The position numbers and the translations under genes are program-made. DNA of 64,000 nt from Diprion similis (taxonomy: Eukaryota; Arthropoda; Insecta; Hymenoptera; Diprionidae): NCBI RefSeq assembly GCF_021155765.1, contig NC_060116.1, forward strand, positions 11,036,001 to 11,100,000, written 5' to 3'. The notes under the pieces are model-generated. The model was given only the letters and a program-made list of their open reading frames with translations. It made no database searches and was not told the DNA's origin. Positions 23,557 to 36,297 of the stretch are shown here, in pieces (the stretch's first letter is position 1; every line of letters begins with the position of its first letter).

Positions 23557-26500
23557 ATGACCGGAAATGGAATGATCTTTCTTCTCCTTGGCCTTCTCGG
23601 CGTCATTTTTATCTCATCGGCGGACGGCGGTTCCGGAGAAAAGCTTCTCTCGAGGAGAAAGCGCTACGTAGTTTTTCCCGAGGGATCAAGTTTTTCCGTG
23701 AGTAGAAACTGTTCGGCGATAAGTGTCAGCGCCAATTGAATTCGCGTTAATTGTTTTCGGTTCAAACTCAGATCGCTCTCTGCATGACCGTCCACACTAT
23801 CACCTCAGACAATATTTTCACCGAAGGCCTCAATTGGGGTGTCTCATACGATTTGCCGAACGAAAGCAAGCCCGCCCTCGAGCCATTTCTCGACTTCAGA
23901 AAGGACAAGTTAGTCCCCGGAAAGTTCGCCTACAAGGATCCGAAGAACGGATATGCGAACGACCTGAAGTACGCGAGCTGGAACGATGACAGGAAGTACT
24001 ACGTATCAAGTCCTAAGAGGTACTTCAAGTCGGACAAGTATTACGTGCACAGAAGACACAGGAGGGATCTCTACAACAAGTTGGAAGTGATAATGAACGC
24101 GTGAGTGCAAAAAACTTTACCTAATTTCCTTATTTTCAATATTGTATAACATAGAAATCTAATCTTAAGATTAACGTGAAAAATTAAGTATTTTCCTCTA
24201 TTTACACAGCTTTAACTAACTTTTTAATTTATACTCTAGCCGTGTTGCTATAATTTTTTTTAAATTCGTTTCCACAACGTTTCGGCCACCGTAAGCGATG
24301 GTAAATGTCATGGTAAAAGTTTGACAGGTGAAATATGCGGCATCCGGCGTCTCAGAAGCTTTCGGAATAGCTCGCCAGTTTGAAATTTATCACTTTGTTG
24401 CTACGACCGGAGACTTTAATTCGTTGAATTAATTCGCGCATTCATAGCAGGCTCGACGTGACACCCATTCCTGGGTTGATCTACAAATCAACTTTTAGAC
24501 ACGACAGGAACGTTATATTTTATCCTGGATCATCGTCGTCGTTGTCATTGCTTTAATTGATCGAGAATCTTCGTGCAGATGCGCGGAATCGCACCTTTTT
24601 ATCGATTGTTTGATAGATTGGCTGGATTGATTGAGTTTTGATAGATACCTCTAATGAAAAAGTCTAAGAACCAGTTCCAAGGCGGAGACGGTGAATCAAT
24701 AATGGCGAAAAGATCTCTATATACCTGCATCTGAGTAATTGGAAGGTGCTTTATATCCCGGGAAGGTGTGATGACAGTGAACGATAGTTTCCAGGATATG
24801 CATATTAATCAGTAACCCGCGGGGTAGCTTTCCACTCATGACGCGAAATTACCGAGGTCTGGTCCTTTGCCGTTCGATTGAATTTCAGGTACAGCTCTGT
24901 CAGAGATGGTTGAATTTGAATTTGAACCGTCGCGCCTCGGCTCCGTGTTTTTAATTGCCTCGTTGCTTCAAACGGTGCAGCCATAAGCTGCTAAGCTCTC
25001 TGCCGAAATCACCATAATCACCTTGATAAAGTTACCGCTTACACATAGCCACGGCATGCTTAATAACTTTTTAATCATCATCCATCCTCTGGGATACGCT
25101 GATCGTATTTTCGCCCTGAAATATTATCCAATCTTCGTGTAAAGTTACAAGCGCTAATATAAAGGAACAAAATCTTATTTTCCCCCGAGTTAAGCTAGGG
25201 GTGATTATTTTACATTTCACACTTTCAATACACTTACCGCAGCTTTTCGTCCTACGAATTCAGTCTATTATGAATTAGGTACACGTCTAACGGAGGAATA
25301 AATAAACTTTTGAATTATACACTACACCAGTGTATTGAATTTTTAAATCCGTTAGGAATAATCGAATTTTAATTCCATTATTCGGTTTGTCTAGTCGGTG
25401 TAGATATTCCGCTTCAGGTAGAGATATATTCGCGGCCAACCCGCGTTTGGTATATATTATCGAGAAAGTAATTTGATCATTCTGTAAATATTCATGGGTT
25501 CCTGGGTAAGCTGACAGAGGTATACGGTAGGGGAAGGCGCGGGGTTGACGGGTGGAAGTAAATTTTCACTAAAAAATAAAGGAAGCATTGCACGAGGTCG
25601 ATTCGATCAATCCGGAGCTTCGAGGACGCGCGGCTAGCCGACTGGTGAGAGCATGTCCCTCGAAAAAGAGGTCTTATAAATACCTTCCTACTGCGCAGGT
25701 AATTAATCGCTCGAAAAGGAAATCAAAGATTCGGTGTAGCCGGTGAGAGCCGAGCTTTCAAAGTAATTTTCAATCCGAGGATCGTTCGTTTCGTGGAAAG
25801 AGTCTGCAGGCTGAAAAGCGGGGCTGCAAGACGTCCCTTGAACGTCGACCCTGGAAACGACCTTATTTCGGGGAACAAGGTCCGGGCGAAAATAATCAAG
25901 CCCCGACCCCCGCCTGAGGGAATAAATCTGGCCATAGCCCAGAATAGAGGAAACTATTTCCCCTAGACGCTGCAAGCTCTGGTGGAAGTGGGAATAAATG
26001 GCCTGCCAGCCACGTTCAGAAACAGTCTCTTGCCGCGCCCTGCCCTGGAAAACCCCCGACCCCTAAAAGCCACCCCCGCGGCGTCCCGACGCCCTCAACC
26101 GCACCGACCACCCGGACAATCCCAAGGCGCTCTTGCACCACCGCTGAATGCAACGGTGTCTGAATTCTAAACGACGACGCTTACGTGGGTATCCGAGCCG
26201 GCGGAACCTCCGGGCGGGGGTGAATTTCAGTCGTAGCTCGAATGCGGATTCTTAAGGGGAAATTAGACTGTACTTTGAGTTGATTGGGAGCTGCATTCGG
26301 TGTTTGGGCCAATCTCGACGCGATCATTGTAGGTATGCAATAGTTCTGCTTGCTCGTATTATTCGAGTAAGCCGAGGGGATGCCGAACGGTACGAGGGTG
26401 AATCCTCAAGAGGATCACCGTCTCTTCGGTGTAAGTATCGATGCGTATACCGCGGGGGAGTTTGAGCTGCTGAGCTCGAGCTCTTTGAATTTCGGAGATA

Positions 26501-29500
26501 GTGAAGGATCGGCTCGATATATACGCGTGGTAAACATTCGCGCGTTGCCGTTGAGCCATTCGCAAAATACGATACTCGGTGAGTAGGAGTACGTATACGT
26601 TTCGTGAATTTTTTCCCCGAAGGACTTTCATCCTCACGCTCTGGCATTCCGGAGGAGGTTTTATTCGAAACCAGAAATTCATTGAACCGTTTATTCGTCG
26701 AGGTGCAAGCTCGGAAAAAGGGAAATTTTTCCAAATTTTTATCTCAAGAATTTGTACGTTTTTTGAAGAAAAATAATTTTCTTGCTATTTATTTGACAAA
26801 GTATTTGACGAGTTGGCAGTATCTTACTAGATTCCAAAAACCAGTTTCAAAGTACGTGGTCAAGTGAATAGACATTCGGTTTTTAAAGTAAAAGCTTGGT
26901 TTTCTCGGTTAGACGTATTCGACGACTTTAACTTACCTTAAGATTACTGCAAGTTGATCAGTCTGACCCAATCAGTCCTCCAGTCTGCACAAACAATCGT
27001 GAGCCTGAAGTCTTTGCGATCGTTAGAATCCGATTTAACACACTTTGAAATCGTATTTGCGCGGGTAACAAATTCCTCGTCGCGGTGATTGCTTTCCACC
27101 AATCGTAGGCAGCACATAGGTGTGCAGTGATGTGGAATTACGCCGCAAGGAAGGCTTTGTTCGGTTAAATTTGGAAATATCATTAAGTTCCGAGTGTACT
27201 CGAAACTCCTGCAAAGACGGTTTTTCCTTCCACACTTTAAGGCGACACTCGACGTGAAATGAACCGGATTATCACGGTCTGATCGCGAAGTAAACAAGCT
27301 TGATAAACTCCTGATTTCGCTCAACGACGTAACAACAGCGTAACTTTGGCTCTGCGGAGATCTTGGATTTCGTTTAAAATTTATTTTTCAACAGACTGGA
27401 ATCAGCGAGACGATCGCACGTCGATCAATACACTTCCGGGAAATATCTTTGATTGTTTGATCCGCGTGTCGCGATATCGGGACCGTTCACAGCCGGCGGT
27501 GATCCCTTTCTGAAGTTATCACATCTCCTGCGACACCCGAGAGAAGTCGAGTGATTAGAATTAATGGTCCACACGCTCTCGGAAATTGCCGATTCTAAAC
27601 TCGAATTTCAACCGCAAACGTCGGCTCGTTTAAAGTTTATAGGAAATCATGCGGACTGTGATTATACGTCCGCATGTAGTCGCGTCGTTGAAGGAACTGC
27701 TCGAATGAGTACTTCCGAGATTCTGCCGTTTACAATTCCCGAAGCTCGACTTGTCGCGTCTTTCTATCCCGACTTTGTCTACTCGCTTGGCAAATCCAGG
27801 TGTTAGAGGTCATCAACTCTGTGGTGAACCAAATTTTCTAGGGCCTTAACTGAAGCCGTATCATCGATCAGAGTTCTAGAATGGATGGAAAAAAATTTGG
27901 AAGAATGTGCTTAATATTATCGTTTAAAATTGATTTCAACCCCGCTTTTCAGGACTAAGTAACGTCGAGCTCGTCTGATTTCAGGATGGGATTCGATGGA
28001 AGAACTTGCGTGCTAAGGGCACTGTGCGAGGCGTCGCAGCGATTGATGCCCAAAGGGAACACCTTGATCGAGGAAATGATGAGAATCACTTTTTCGTAAG
28101 TTGGATATGAGATTTTGGTTGATGTATGAGAATTATTAGCAATGCAAATTATTCATGTACCCGAATTGGGAACGTTTATTGATTGTTAGAGCGATGTGGA
28201 TGACTCTCGAAGCTCAATATCTCTGCATGCGAAGTGTATTGATGCGTATTTGAATCGGAATCCAAAGAATGAGAAAGAAAAGAAAATTCCAAGTTCAGGA
28301 AAAAATTGCTACATCACATAATAAGCTTTTATTACGCCATCTAAGGCGGAAGAAGATAATCTTAATTATCGGTGCTCTTGTAGAATTTAATTCCATTTCG
28401 GTTAAAGCGTGTATAGAAAAAGAAAAATCAGGAAAACGTTAGTCCGGAAACCACGACGTTGCGTTATGATCTTACAGCTCGGTTTAATCGTAGCCTACGT
28501 CACGAAACGTGACGTCATATCAAAAATATGCTGCACGTTTCAACGTATACCGAGTGAGTTGAAAAAACAAGCGTTAATACTCTACGCATATTAAAAAATA
28601 TGACAACGATTGTATTTTTCAATCGATGGTACAAACAAAATTAATTCAATACTTTTCTATCGCTTCTGGGTCTGATATTTTCCTATAAAGGCGTTTTTCA
28701 CTCACGATTTCACGTTTCTGAAAAAGTTTCGAATTCAGTATGAAGTTGATAATTTGCATTTACCCGTATACACATACACATAGAGAGTAGAAGCACTGCT
28801 CGTTTGTGTAAGTTAATTAACTCGAATCCAAGTTAATTTTGAATTGAAGGGCGCATAAGGATGCATTCTAAAAACTAAATTAAAAACGATCCCGCCTGGC
28901 TCTCCAAATCACCTCGCACCTGGAGACGCTCCGGATCCCGGTTGGCTCGGCTTGATACGCCGTCGAGTGTGCGCCGTTTTCGATTGCTAGGATCTATCCA
29001 ACTGGCAGACTGATGGACGGATAAAACTGAGATATTGCTGGATATTAGAAGTTCGGAGCACCGAGGATCACGCCGTGAAGGCAATTGCCGATATTTCACC
29101 GCGATTCATCCCCGATTTGTCCGCGTGACGTGCAGTGTCGAACAATTCATCAGAGAGTCGTCCTATCTCCTAGTTTTTTTTTCTTCATTCTCCTCGTTCT
29201 TTTCCTCGCCCAGACTTTCGTGTCAGACTCATCACGAGCATCGAGAACTAAACGGTGCCGATCCGAATCGATTAATCGCCGATTCGTTGGTCGAGAATTC
29301 ACTCGACTGACGAAAAATTGTTTTCCCGTTGATCGAACTTCCTTTTTTTTCCAGACTGCCCCTGAAGAGGGTCTTCTCGTTTGAACCCCCCGAGCATCAC
29401 ACCTACGACGCGGCGCATCGCGCCGGCCACCAGGGCCGTGACTGTACGAGAATGTTCCCTGCCTGCAGCTTCTCTTTGATTGATATGGCCCTCGGAAATT

Positions 29501-29610
29501 ACAACAGTCCCGAGGCCAGCTACGACCAGATTTCCAGCGACACCGGAAGTCTCGGAGACCTCGCGAATTCCAGGACGGAACCGCCGGGCGGAAGGTATAT
29601 CATGAAGTGA
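23557..29610 (+). CDS. DM4/DM12-family secreted protein with insert and C-terminal extension, gene I
   Basis: Four coding exons: 23557-23697, 23772-24100, 27985-28095 and 29355-29610; phases 0, 2, 2; 278 residues, the longest of the array; stop TGA ending at 29610. The signal peptide is 'MIFLLLGLLGVIFISSA' within residues 6-22. 'RRKR' (33-36) precedes 'YVVFPEGSSFS'. Exon 2 has an extra cysteine ('IALCMTVH', Cys 51), 'YDLPNES' with a sequon, then an insert of about 45 residues rich in K and Y, ending at 'HRRHRR' (140-145) before 'DLYNKLE'. Signature cysteines are 'CVLRALC' (165, 171) and 'CTRMFPAC' (224, 231). A 47-residue tail rich in S, N, G and P follows. Introns 2 and 3 are large (3.9 and 1.26 kb). 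The phases and motifs make one gene more likely than two, but transcript support would settle the long intron. AATAAA at 29762. Confidence 0.86.
24101..27984 (+). other. Large intron 2 of gene I
   Basis: A 3.9-kb intron between phase-2 exons. I see no DM4/DM12 exon inside. It holds a GC- and proline-codon-rich patch at 25980-26160 with a 62-codon frame lacking an ATG and any known motif, and short A/T-rich stretches elsewhere. Confidence 0.6.
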
Positions 29611-29761
29611 GATCGAGTGAAGCCAAGATTGGACCACTTTTATGTTGCATTTCCGTATTATATATAATATGCTTCGCTTATGACGAATCGAAAGTTCATT
29701 GAACCTATTTGCTACAATGTTAGTGAGAATGTAAGACCAACGCCATAAATTTTGTGTTGAT

Positions 29762-29767
29762 AATAAA
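29762..29767 (+). other. Polyadenylation signal AATAAA, gene I
   Basis: Hexamer in 'gataataaataa', 152 bp after the stop of gene I. Confidence 0.5.
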
Positions 29768-31628
29768 TAATTGTATATATACGTATAATATAGTGCACGT
29801 ATGATACGAGAAATTTTTACGATTTGTGCTCGTAATGAACGCTGCTAGAATTAGCGATGAGGTAGAATTATAACTTTCATCCATGTAATGTAGGAATATG
29901 GTGACCTGCGGTGAAACTTACCGTATAACAATCGTCTGAATATAGTCCATCTGGCCACTTTGGTTAATTGGAAAAATTATAATTAGTATGATATAACTAA
30001 CTAACACTGCAAAAAAGTAATGCAGAAAAATGTCTTTGCTTTTTTTTCTATCCTGCAGTCACTGATTGTTTCAATTGTAATGTATGACAATGGCTTTAAC
30101 CAATCGGCGCATAATATATGGTCGCAAGAAATAATAACCATTAGGGTTGGAGTTCCTGCATTCGTCCCTTGAGTTGAATTTTATAACAAATTATCAACTT
30201 CACTGGAATAACATCAGATCTGAGAGAAAATTTTACTCCTACTGCAGACTTTGTGTGAGGGTGAGTAAGCGTGTTATTAATTGGCATCCGTATTCCGTAC
30301 GAACGTATTGCTGTCTTACGTATGCATACGTATGTATATGTACGTGTATGATTTCGGTGTTGGCAAACTAGTCGAATATAATTAATCACAAGCGGTACTG
30401 CAGCGGGAAAAGGGGGGAATGGAAAGGGTGGCGGGACAATATAATATATATATATAACACATAAATGCAGAGCAATTCTAATTTCAAATATTGCTTTAGT
30501 TCGGAACTTTGTCTCTCGCGATGTTCCTCTATATTATTATGCACCGTGAACTGCAGCAGAGATTCATCGGACCGTAAGGCGGACTATCTGCGATCTCTAA
30601 AACGTCGAATTTTAATTTTTCACTTCTTTCCTGTCGCCAATAAAGGTTCGACGCTGTACAATCCAAGAGACAAAGTTGGCGAAGGTCTTTGGATATCGGA
30701 AACGACATTTTTGTTGATTGAAAAACGCTGCACTTAGGTCTTATAATAATTGTCTGAGGAAAAGTATAATTGTTGACATGTATTGTATATACATATATAC
30801 ATTTATAAATATATATGTATATCTATATGTATATGTATATACAATAATATATACATACTGATGGTTATTTTTTAAACAAGAATTTTAACCGCACGTTTAT
30901 TTAATCGTTTTACATACGTGGATAAGTGTGTTAGAATCATGTAGACGCTAGCTTACAAATAAAGTCATAGTTTATCCATATACAATGTTTAAAGTACTGG
31001 TTTCAATTAAATTGATACTTCATACATAGCATTATTTTTATTTCTTCTTTCTTTATCGTTATTTTACCTCCTTTTATATTCTTATCTCCTCCCCCCGTCG
31101 CTTCTTTCATTTTTATTTTCCCCGTCATTTTTCTTTTCTCTTCTTCTCTTTTATCGGGAGCGGAATAATGTGAGGAATAGACGGATTTAAGTGCCATTTG
31201 CCCGGACGTGCTGCAGTCCAAGTATACTAATACAAATATACGTTCACGTACCAAGAGAATATACCATTGCAGCACTGCGGAATGAATTATACAAATGTCA
31301 AAAATACCATCAGAAATTACTATGAAGAATTTCAAAAATTCACGGATAATGGAGAAAAAAATTTCTTGAGTTTGCGCGCAATTCGCAGAGTGAAAAGACG
31401 CCTCGTTTAGGTACGTGAAGTAGTAGCGTGACTCTAGACGTCAAAGGGCAGATGGCAATTGCGGCGATCAGACGTAACAGACACAGACATGATGAATTAA
31501 CAGACAAACAGACAGACTAGCTTGCGAGAAGGTAATTCTCGATGATTCGTTGTTTATTCAAAACAAGTATTCTTATAATATAGATATAGACCAATAGTTA
31601 TAATGTATTTTAATAATTTTTTTTTCTC

Positions 31629-31680
31629 CTTCTTCTTCGTTTTCTTCTTCTTCTTATTCTTCTTCTTCTTCTTCTTCTCT
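31629..31680. repeat. (CTT)n pyrimidine tract
   Basis: Slightly interrupted CTT/TTC repeat of about 50 bp on the + strand. Confidence 0.8.
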
Positions 31681-33331
31681 TGTGTTATGTACATATGTAT
31701 ATATATAATATCTCTTTCATTAAAGCATCGGTAATTACAATTACGTTAATATAACCATAATTTCAATAATGTAACAGTAATGATGATAACCGTCGTAATA
31801 ATAGTAATAATAATTATCCGAATTTTAATAATAAAGGTATTAATAATAATAATAATAATATTAATAATAGTAACGACAATAATTATAATTGGAGTGGTAA
31901 TAACAACAACAACGGTTTAGTAATATCGCCCAAATCAATTGGTAAAGCGCCGATGCAGATGTACAATTTCAATCGCATTACATGCAGTATAATTATGTGT
32001 ATAAACAACTTGAAAGAAATTTAATTATTTATGAATAATCGGTACTGCCTTACAGAGAAAATGAAAATAGATATCTTTAACGGTCTTGCTGACAATTAGA
32101 TGATCATACGACGGTCGATCGAGCACTTTTGCCTAACAATAAAATATTGAAAAGAGCGGCACTCGCGACTGATCGGCCGTCCCCATCATAATTACGTATA
32201 ATAATTACACACGCTTCATTTAATATCAAATATTACGCTCAAAGCACCATGTACCTTTTTCCCCTCTCTCTCTTTCTCTCTTTCAGCTATTTCCCTCTTC
32301 CACCTATTCACTTTATATCTGGTATAATATTGACACGTTTGTTGTACGAAGTTCATATTTATATTATATCATAAAGTTTTCTTCGTCTCCTACATCATCG
32401 TCATATTTTTTCCTCTTAATTTTCTCAGATTTTATTCTTCGCTTACGTCGATGCAATCACCTCGCGCTGTACACGTTCATAATTATACACAATATATAAT
32501 ATTCTGCAAATTAAACACGCGGTAAAAATATTGAAAAACCGTTTGGAAAATCCAGCACACATCAATGAATTTCTTCTTTTCTTCAAATATAATATATATA
32601 TATGTATAATAGGTATACAATTTTTTTTACTCATTCAAAGACAACAATTTTGATGCGGTTGTGCTTTTATCGCGTCGCGCGGAGCTTTCACCTCCCATAA
32701 TTCAAATTCGAGGACTTGCCAATCCTGAGAGAGAGAGACAATGGTTTTGCCGTTCCCGAGTCTCTCTGACGGACAACAACTCCGGCAGCTACGATAACCA
32801 CCGTCAATGTCGGCCGATAGTTCATCCCTTATCTCCAAAGGGTGTGTCTCGACTGCCTTATTTATTCCCCCAAGTCATCATCGCGACGACGAGTCTGCAT
32901 CGTCTCTCCAAAATTTTCGCAAGACATGAAATAATCTCAACGATCTGAAATTTCATAGCGTGAATTCGATTTTGCACCTTTCTCCCTAAATTTTCCTCCC
33001 CTGGATTTTCGTTATTATTGCGTCGTGTTTCTTTAATTTTCTCTTTTATTTTTCTTTCTTTATCGCGAGGTTTTCTTTTCCAATATCCTCGCCACAAATT
33101 CCTACTCTGCATCGTAATTTCCCTGTATCGCGTAACAATTTTTTATTTATTTAGTTTCAATTTTTAATCATTATTTTTTTATCTTCATTTTTTTTTTCTT
33201 ATTTCATCTTCACTTTATATACTTATACAAGAAGTTTAATTAATTTTTTTTATTTTCTTCGCATCTACGTTTATTCTTTCTCAGTATAGAATTTTCGTTA
33301 AAAAAACAATTTCCCGTTCGCTAGCTGGTTT

Positions 33332-33334
<3 letters not shown>

Positions 33335-33379
<45 letters not shown>
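33335..33379. repeat. (AT)n microsatellite
   Basis: Uninterrupted AT run of about 45 bp. Confidence 0.9.
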
Positions 33380-33384
<5 letters not shown>

Positions 33385-33889
33385 GTTATGTACTGCGATG
33401 GTAATCAATTGTACAATTTTTTAACAGCAATAATATATTACTGTGCATCGGTAATTAAAATAATAGTTTTATACCTGGAATAATAACAACGTCGACAATA
33501 AATTTCATAATAATAATAATCACAATAATAATAACGACGATAATATAATAATAATAAAAATGATAATAATAACATTGATTAGCTATATATACGTACAACT
33601 ATATGTAGAATACTGTACAGATTTATAGCCCTATATTTTGCCAGATGAGATACGCAGCGTGATAAGTATAGAGTTCACGCCATTGCTCGATTTTCGTGAC
33701 TGGTCTTCGATCACTTTTCAGTTTCTCTTGCTATTGAGATCGATAATTTATTCCCATCACACGATATTCTATACAAGCATTTTCATTAATAAAATAGAGA
33801 TTTCGATGTCAACGGAGGTTGACAGATATTAAACTATTGAAGCAAAAACGAGTTATATATTTTCATTGGCTAGAATTTGATCGAACGAC

Positions 33890-33893
<4 letters not shown>

Positions 33894-33926
<33 letters not shown>
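33894..33926. repeat. Poly(A) tract
   Basis: 33 consecutive A residues. No retroelement body is recognisable to its left, so it is called a simple homopolymer. Confidence 0.9.
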
Positions 33927-33929
<3 letters not shown>

Positions 33930-34323
33930 GCACGTCGAAAAATTATGAGGCCTGACGTGGTTTTTCTGTAAATTGATAATTTTACTATCGCAAATGATGC
34001 TGACCGTTTTTAATAATACGATTTTAATCACCGTGATCTATATTTCAGATTTGATTTTTACAACCGCGACAAAAGCTAGAGACTCTTGATATTTACGCCG
34101 AAAAAAAAAATCACCTTCGCGCGATATATCGACTGGCAAAATTAGAGTTAATATATATAATTATGTATAATATATACGTGGCAACTATTACCGTCGAATA
34201 AATGAGTAGAAAAAATGTGGAACTCTTAATTACCCGTAATTTTATCGTAACGATATAAATATAAGGATACGATAACTTATGTGTACAATATATATGTATA
34301 CATACACACACACGTATATATTT

Positions 34324-34394
34324 TTATATATATATATATACTATATGCAGTATATATACACACACACAAACACACACACACACACACACACACA
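34324..34394. repeat. Compound (TA)n/(CA)n microsatellite
   Basis: Alternating TA run (34324-34341) followed by a CA/CACAAA run (34358-34394). Confidence 0.85.
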
Positions 34395-34670
34395 TGCATA
34401 TATACATATACATATATACTTATTGTTACTCCGTCGAATCCCCCGATCTCTCCGGGAGATAACGGAAGAACGAATTATAATTAATGAGTTTATTCGTCAC
34501 TCGCTTATACTTATACAATACAAGGATAGTCTTACACGATGTAGATATATCATATATGTATAATTTATGCATGTCATGTAATATTAAATGTATGTATAAT
34601 CGAGAAGAAGCCGGTTCAACTTCGGTATTATCGCTTCGTAAGTGTTCATCACCCGCTGCAACTTGATGAT

Positions 34671-34722
34671 ATAATAATAATAATAATAATAATAACAACA
34701 ACAACAACAATAATAATAATAG
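34671..34722. repeat. (TAA)n-(CAA)n compound microsatellite
   Basis: TAA units switch to ACA/CAA units and back to TAA over about 50 bp. Confidence 0.85.
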
Positions 34723-35592
34723 AACTAAAAAATTGGACACCCTACCGCCGAATATATCGCAATAACGTGGTAGAAAATGAGGCGTAAAAAAATTCATCGT
34801 ACGTATAATTATATCACGCAACGGTGTGCAATATCTATCGTAGCTTGGATTTTTGCAAAGATTGTAAAGGAACCAGCATCCTCGAGGCTGGGTGGCGCTC
34901 AAGTTAGCTGGCAGCAGTAGTAGTCTGATTGTCTTAACAATACTATCAATTTTAGTTTTATTATTTATTTGTTAAATTTTTTTTTTACTTTTCTTTCTGT
35001 CTTCTTTCTTTTTGTTTTTATTTTTATTTTTTTTTATTTTTACACAAACTCCGTTTTTATTTCTTTCTCGTGTCTGCGTGATAAATCTTCGTTATTACAT
35101 ATCCATGCCTTTCGCTATGATGAACAATTTTCTATTTTCATTTTTACTATTCATTATTATACTGCAGAAAGAATTCCGTTTTCATTTAATTATCGGTTCG
35201 TTATAACATCTGCAAGTATTTCCTCGCACTATAGTTATGTCGATTGTTTATGGTGCGTGTAAAATCTTTAATTATTACGGTTATGCTGCAGCGTTCGGGA
35301 TCCCGGACATAACTAGCTCGTGTTTTTTATGTAAATATTTATACGGTGGTGAAGGTGATTTGTCAACTTATACATTTCATACTTCTTCACTACTTAAGAC
35401 TTGTGTGTGTTTGCAATTTTATTATTTATTTCCTTTTCAATCAGTTTAATTTAATAATAATTGTGATTTTAACCTGTTTCATTTACATACTATATTATTT
35501 ATTGATACATGTATACCTATGTTGTATAGCTGCGGCGTTTACTCTTCTGTTCAGTAATTCTACGATCCGTGGAAACTCTTGTCAATATATAC

Positions 35593-35598
<6 letters not shown>

Positions 35599-35624
<26 letters not shown>
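35599..35624. repeat. (GT)n microsatellite
   Basis: 13 perfect GT units. Confidence 0.9.
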
Positions 35625-36273
35625 TGTGTCCTATTTACAGATTTGTATTATTATTATCACTATCATTATAATTATTGTTATTAATATCATTATACTGCTA
35701 ATACTGCCATGTCTAATTCTATTATAATATTACATCATTATTATGTATTATAAATTCATTACGTTTCAGCCTTAGCTTGGTTTTCTTTTCTTTTATTTTT
35801 TATTATTATTTTTTTTTTGTTGCTTTTTTTCGTTTTTATTTTTTATGTCATTTTCTTATTACAGCTACTATTTATCATAACGCGTTACATCTATGTGCAG
35901 CTTATTCATCCAATTACATTATGCCACCTGTTTCGCAATTCGTTCTGTTAATAGGTATACGCATATGGTCGTTTGATCGTAAACGTCAAGCGGAAGTTTC
36001 CAATTATTGTATAGATGTATGGTATTGATTTTGCCTGATCATTAATTATGTGTACTTTTAGATGGCTCTAAGGCGGGAGAAAAATCGCGCCATTATTGTT
36101 ATTGATAATATGTTTTTCCTGTATCATATAAAGCGAAATGAATCAACGTAACTCGGCTGTCAATTTAAAGACAAAGAAATACTTGATATCAAAATGAGCA
36201 ATTTATTGTGTTCCTGACTGCGTTGAAAGGTCCTGGGATTTACTTTGACCAAACTGTGTAATGAATATTACGC

Positions 36274-36297
36274 ATATATATATATATATATATATAT
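36274..36297. repeat. (AT)n run at the left edge of the palindrome
   Basis: About 24 bp of AT, mirrored by a similar run at 36945-36967 on the other side. Beyond the two runs the flanks are unrelated. Confidence 0.85.
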
